A stretch of 15,908 nt of DNA, taken from positions 1-15,908 of the forward strand of contig JAKBCQ010000006.1 of assembly GCA_021807585.1 (NCBI GenBank), given 5' to 3'. The stretch's first letter is position 1. Every line of letters starts with the position of its first letter. Position numbers and translations under genes: made by a program. This DNA comes from Planctomycetota bacterium. GTDB lineage: Bacteria; Planctomycetota; Planctomycetia; Isosphaerales; Isosphaeraceae. A model generated the notes under the pieces. The model was not told the DNA's origin. It did not search any database and was given only the letters and a program-made list of their open reading frames with translations. Shown here one piece after another: positions 14,741 to 15,908 of the stretch.

Positions 14741-15049
14741 ATGGTCCACTTCACGTGTGATCAATGTGGAAAAGATCTGACCGCCGGCGGCGAGCAACGG
14801 TTCGTCGTCAAAATCGAGGCGTACGCAGGCTTTGATCCCACCGAGATCACGGACGACGACCTGGACGAAGATCACATGGAAGCGGTGGCGCGTCTCCTTC
14901 AAAACGACGAAGCGCTCGACCCCGACGACGTCGATTCACCGATTTGCCGATCGTTCCGTTTCGATCTGTGCCCCTCGTGCCACGCCAAGTATCTGAAGGA
15001 CCCGCTCGGCAGGGCGCCCGTTCGACAGTTCGACTTCAGTGAGAATTAA
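14741..15049 (+). CDS. Small zinc-ribbon-like protein
   Basis: A 102-residue acidic cytoplasmic protein. It opens with MVHFTCDQCGKDL, giving a first CxxC pair (C6, C9), and has a second pair near the C-terminus, LCPSCHAKYL (C77, C80), with an extra C69. Four cysteines in two CxxC knuckles suggest one zinc ribbon. The middle (about 35-66) is rich in Asp and Glu. No TM or signal. The start is supported by AAAGGA ten bases upstream. It lies 14 bp after the YfhO-like gene and is followed at once by a strong hairpin, so the two are probably co-transcribed with this gene last. The exact role is unknown; a DNA- or protein-binding adaptor is possible. Confidence 0.83.
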   Translation: MVHFTCDQCGKDLTAGGEQRFVVKIEAYAGFDPTEITDDDLDEDHMEAVARLLQNDEALDPDDVDSPICRSFRFDLCPSCHAKYLKDPLGRAPVRQFDFSEN

Positions 15050-15059
15050 CGCGATCGGC

Positions 15060-15088
15060 GAGACGACGCCCGAGCGGGCGTTCGTCTC
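15060..15088 (+). terminator. Hairpin terminator of the zinc-ribbon gene
   Basis: GAGACGACGCCC (15060-15071) pairs with GGGCGTTCGTCTC (15076-15088) with one bulged T and a four-base GAGC loop, 10 bp after the stop codon. The stem is long and GC-rich; no T-tract follows, so it may act as a 3' stabiliser or a Rho-type terminator. It also faces the convergent kinase gene. Confidence 0.55.
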
Positions 15089-15151
15089 CAATCCGTGAGT
15101 TCTAACGCTCCAATTTATTGATGCTTACATAAAACGATGATCTGATACGTT

Positions 15152-15172
15152 GATCGATGTTCGGAATCGATC
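15152..15172. repeat. Short inverted repeat in the convergent gap
   Basis: GATCGAT (15152-15158) and ATCGATC (15166-15172) form a 7-bp stem with a 7-nt loop. It lies beyond the tandem repeats on the kinase side, 64 bp after the zinc-ribbon terminator. It may simply reflect the CGATCG richness of this genome. Confidence 0.25.
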
Positions 15173-15182
15173 GATCGTCGCG

Positions 15183-15335
15183 ATTGAATTGCGCGGCGAT
15201 CGCAGATTCGCGCGTTTTGCGCCCGCGGGGTTTTGATCGCGCCTTATGCGCAGATTCGCGTGTTTCGCGCCCGCGGGGTTTTGATTGCGCCGCATGCGCA
15301 GATTCGCGCGTTTTGCATCCGCGGGGTTTGATGAG
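15183..15335. repeat. 48-bp tandem repeat, about three copies
   Basis: CGCAGATTCGCG recurs at 15201, 15249 and 15297, a period of exactly 48 bp. Each unit continues with GTTTTGC or GTTTCGC, then CCGCGGGGTTTTGAT, then a GCGCC box. The 18 bases before copy 1 resemble the end of a unit, and copy 3 fades after the GGGGTTTGAT, so the array has roughly 3.3 copies. The copies differ by a few substitutions. Unit junctions can form hairpins (TGCGC-CGCAT-GCGCA at the second junction), and CCCGCGGG in units 1 and 2 is itself a palindrome. The array occupies the gap between convergent genes and is not convincingly coding, although 48 is a multiple of three. Confidence 0.85.
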
Positions 15336-15438
15336 ATCCGCGATCGATGCGGGACGATTCGCATGGTGTCGATCCGCCCGGGCGCTCGGCGCGATTCGGG
15401 CGCGATCCGACCTGTTTTTGACGGCGAGCGGACGCGTC

Positions 15439-15908
15439 TCAACGCGAGACGAGCATGACGACGTTGGAGACGATCGAGAGCCCGAGCAGCACCGCGAGCG
15501 CAGCGATGATGTTGTTGCGGCTATTCACATATCCCGCCATCTCCACCATTTCGGACTCGCTCATCGATCCGCCGGGATCGTCGTAATCGGTGGCCTCTCC
15601 CTCCGAAAGGCTCGTCAGCGAATCGAGCTTTTGCGCCGCGATGATCGGCGGCTCTCCCTCCAACAACCGATTGAGGTCGATGATCAAATCGTCGGGGTCG
15701 CGGTAGCGATTCTCGCGATTCCGCGCCATCATCGTTTCGATCACCTCGCCCGACCCGCTTGACAATCGCGTGTTGATATGATCAGGTGGAATGGCTTGAA
15801 GGTTTTTATCGATATGTTTCTGCATGACCTCGGTGGGGGTTTCTCCCGAGAACGGCACCTGCCCCGTCACCATGTGGTAGAAGCTTGCGCCGAGGCTGTA
15901 GATGTCGC
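15439..15908 (-). CDS. Tail-anchored Ser/Thr protein kinase, C-terminal part (partial)
   Basis: The frame enters from the right edge, so the ATP-binding lobe, catalytic loop and activation segment lie outside the window. The visible 155 residues start with DIYSLGASFYHMVTGQVPFSG, the kinase subdomain IX region with its invariant Asp, then PTEVMQKHIDKNLQAIPPDH and the subdomain XI-like MMARNRENRYRDPDDLIIDL, in which the conserved Arg is present. After the kinase domain comes an acidic linker of about 55 residues (SEGEATDYDDPGG) and one TM helix in the last 25 residues (NNIIAALAVLLGLSIVSNVVML), leaving only VSR beyond it. So it is membrane-bound without an external sensor domain. Substrates are unknown. 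Convergent with the zinc-ribbon gene. Confidence 0.9.
   Translation of the reverse strand, partial: DIYSLGASFYHMVTGQVPFSGETPTEVMQKHIDKNLQAIPPDHINTRLSSGSGEVIETMMARNRENRYRDPDDLIIDLNRLLEGEPPIIAAQKLDSLTSLSEGEATDYDDPGGSMSESEMVEMAGYVNSRNNIIAALAVLLGLSIVSNVVMLVSR

Noticed and set aside
15125..15762. Open frames on both strands through the 48-bp repeats
   Set aside because: They stay open because the period is a multiple of three; the plus frame runs antisense through the kinase and the minus frame begins with TTG without a Shine-Dalgarno.

Overview
The window looks like chromosome from a high-GC planctomycete, probably near the Isosphaeraceae. This rests on three things: four proteins carrying an N-terminal E-x-x-E-x-R-E-L-L-S type motif after a basic stretch (similar to the LEPR-XLL motif of planctomycete exported proteins), a tail-anchored Ser/Thr kinase, and secreted SMP-30, YfhO and GT-C proteins of kinds common in that phylum. 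The family-level placement is inference. The palindrome CGATCG is very frequent, although unevenly spread. No tRNA, rRNA, IS element or CRISPR array was seen.

Left part (1-9732, all on the minus strand, so transcription runs from high to low coordinates): a secreted SMP-30/gluconolactonase-like protein (8701-9732), an orphan TolC-family outer-membrane protein (6855-8471), three tandem paralogues of a family I do not recognise (5976-6776, 5025-5837, 4201-5019), a GT-C type membrane glycosyltransferase (2115-4043), an S53 sedolisin-like peptidase (534-1904) and the start of an acidic low-complexity protein (1-206). Almost everything here is predicted to be exported, membrane-bound or at the surface. 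The paralogue triplet is the most novel content: cysteine-free proteins of about 270 residues with strongly conserved blocks and a shared C-terminal P-x-[ST]-H ending.

A divergent intergenic region (9733-10191) separates the two halves. It holds a good match to a sigma-54 (-24/-12) promoter and a leader with small hairpins.

Right part (10192-15049, plus strand): a small single-TM protein, an AT-rich promoter-like spacer, an MFS transporter, a large YfhO-family membrane protein preceded by a 9-bp hairpin, and a small four-Cys zinc-ribbon-like protein ending in a strong hairpin. The convergent gap 15050-15438 contains about three copies of a 48-bp tandem repeat. The window ends in the C-terminal part of a minus-strand Ser/Thr kinase (15439-15908).

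A reasonable reading is a cell-envelope locus: surface proteins that share an export or sorting motif, with a membrane glycosyltransferase, a protease and an outer-membrane channel encoded beside them. That functional link comes from gene order only.
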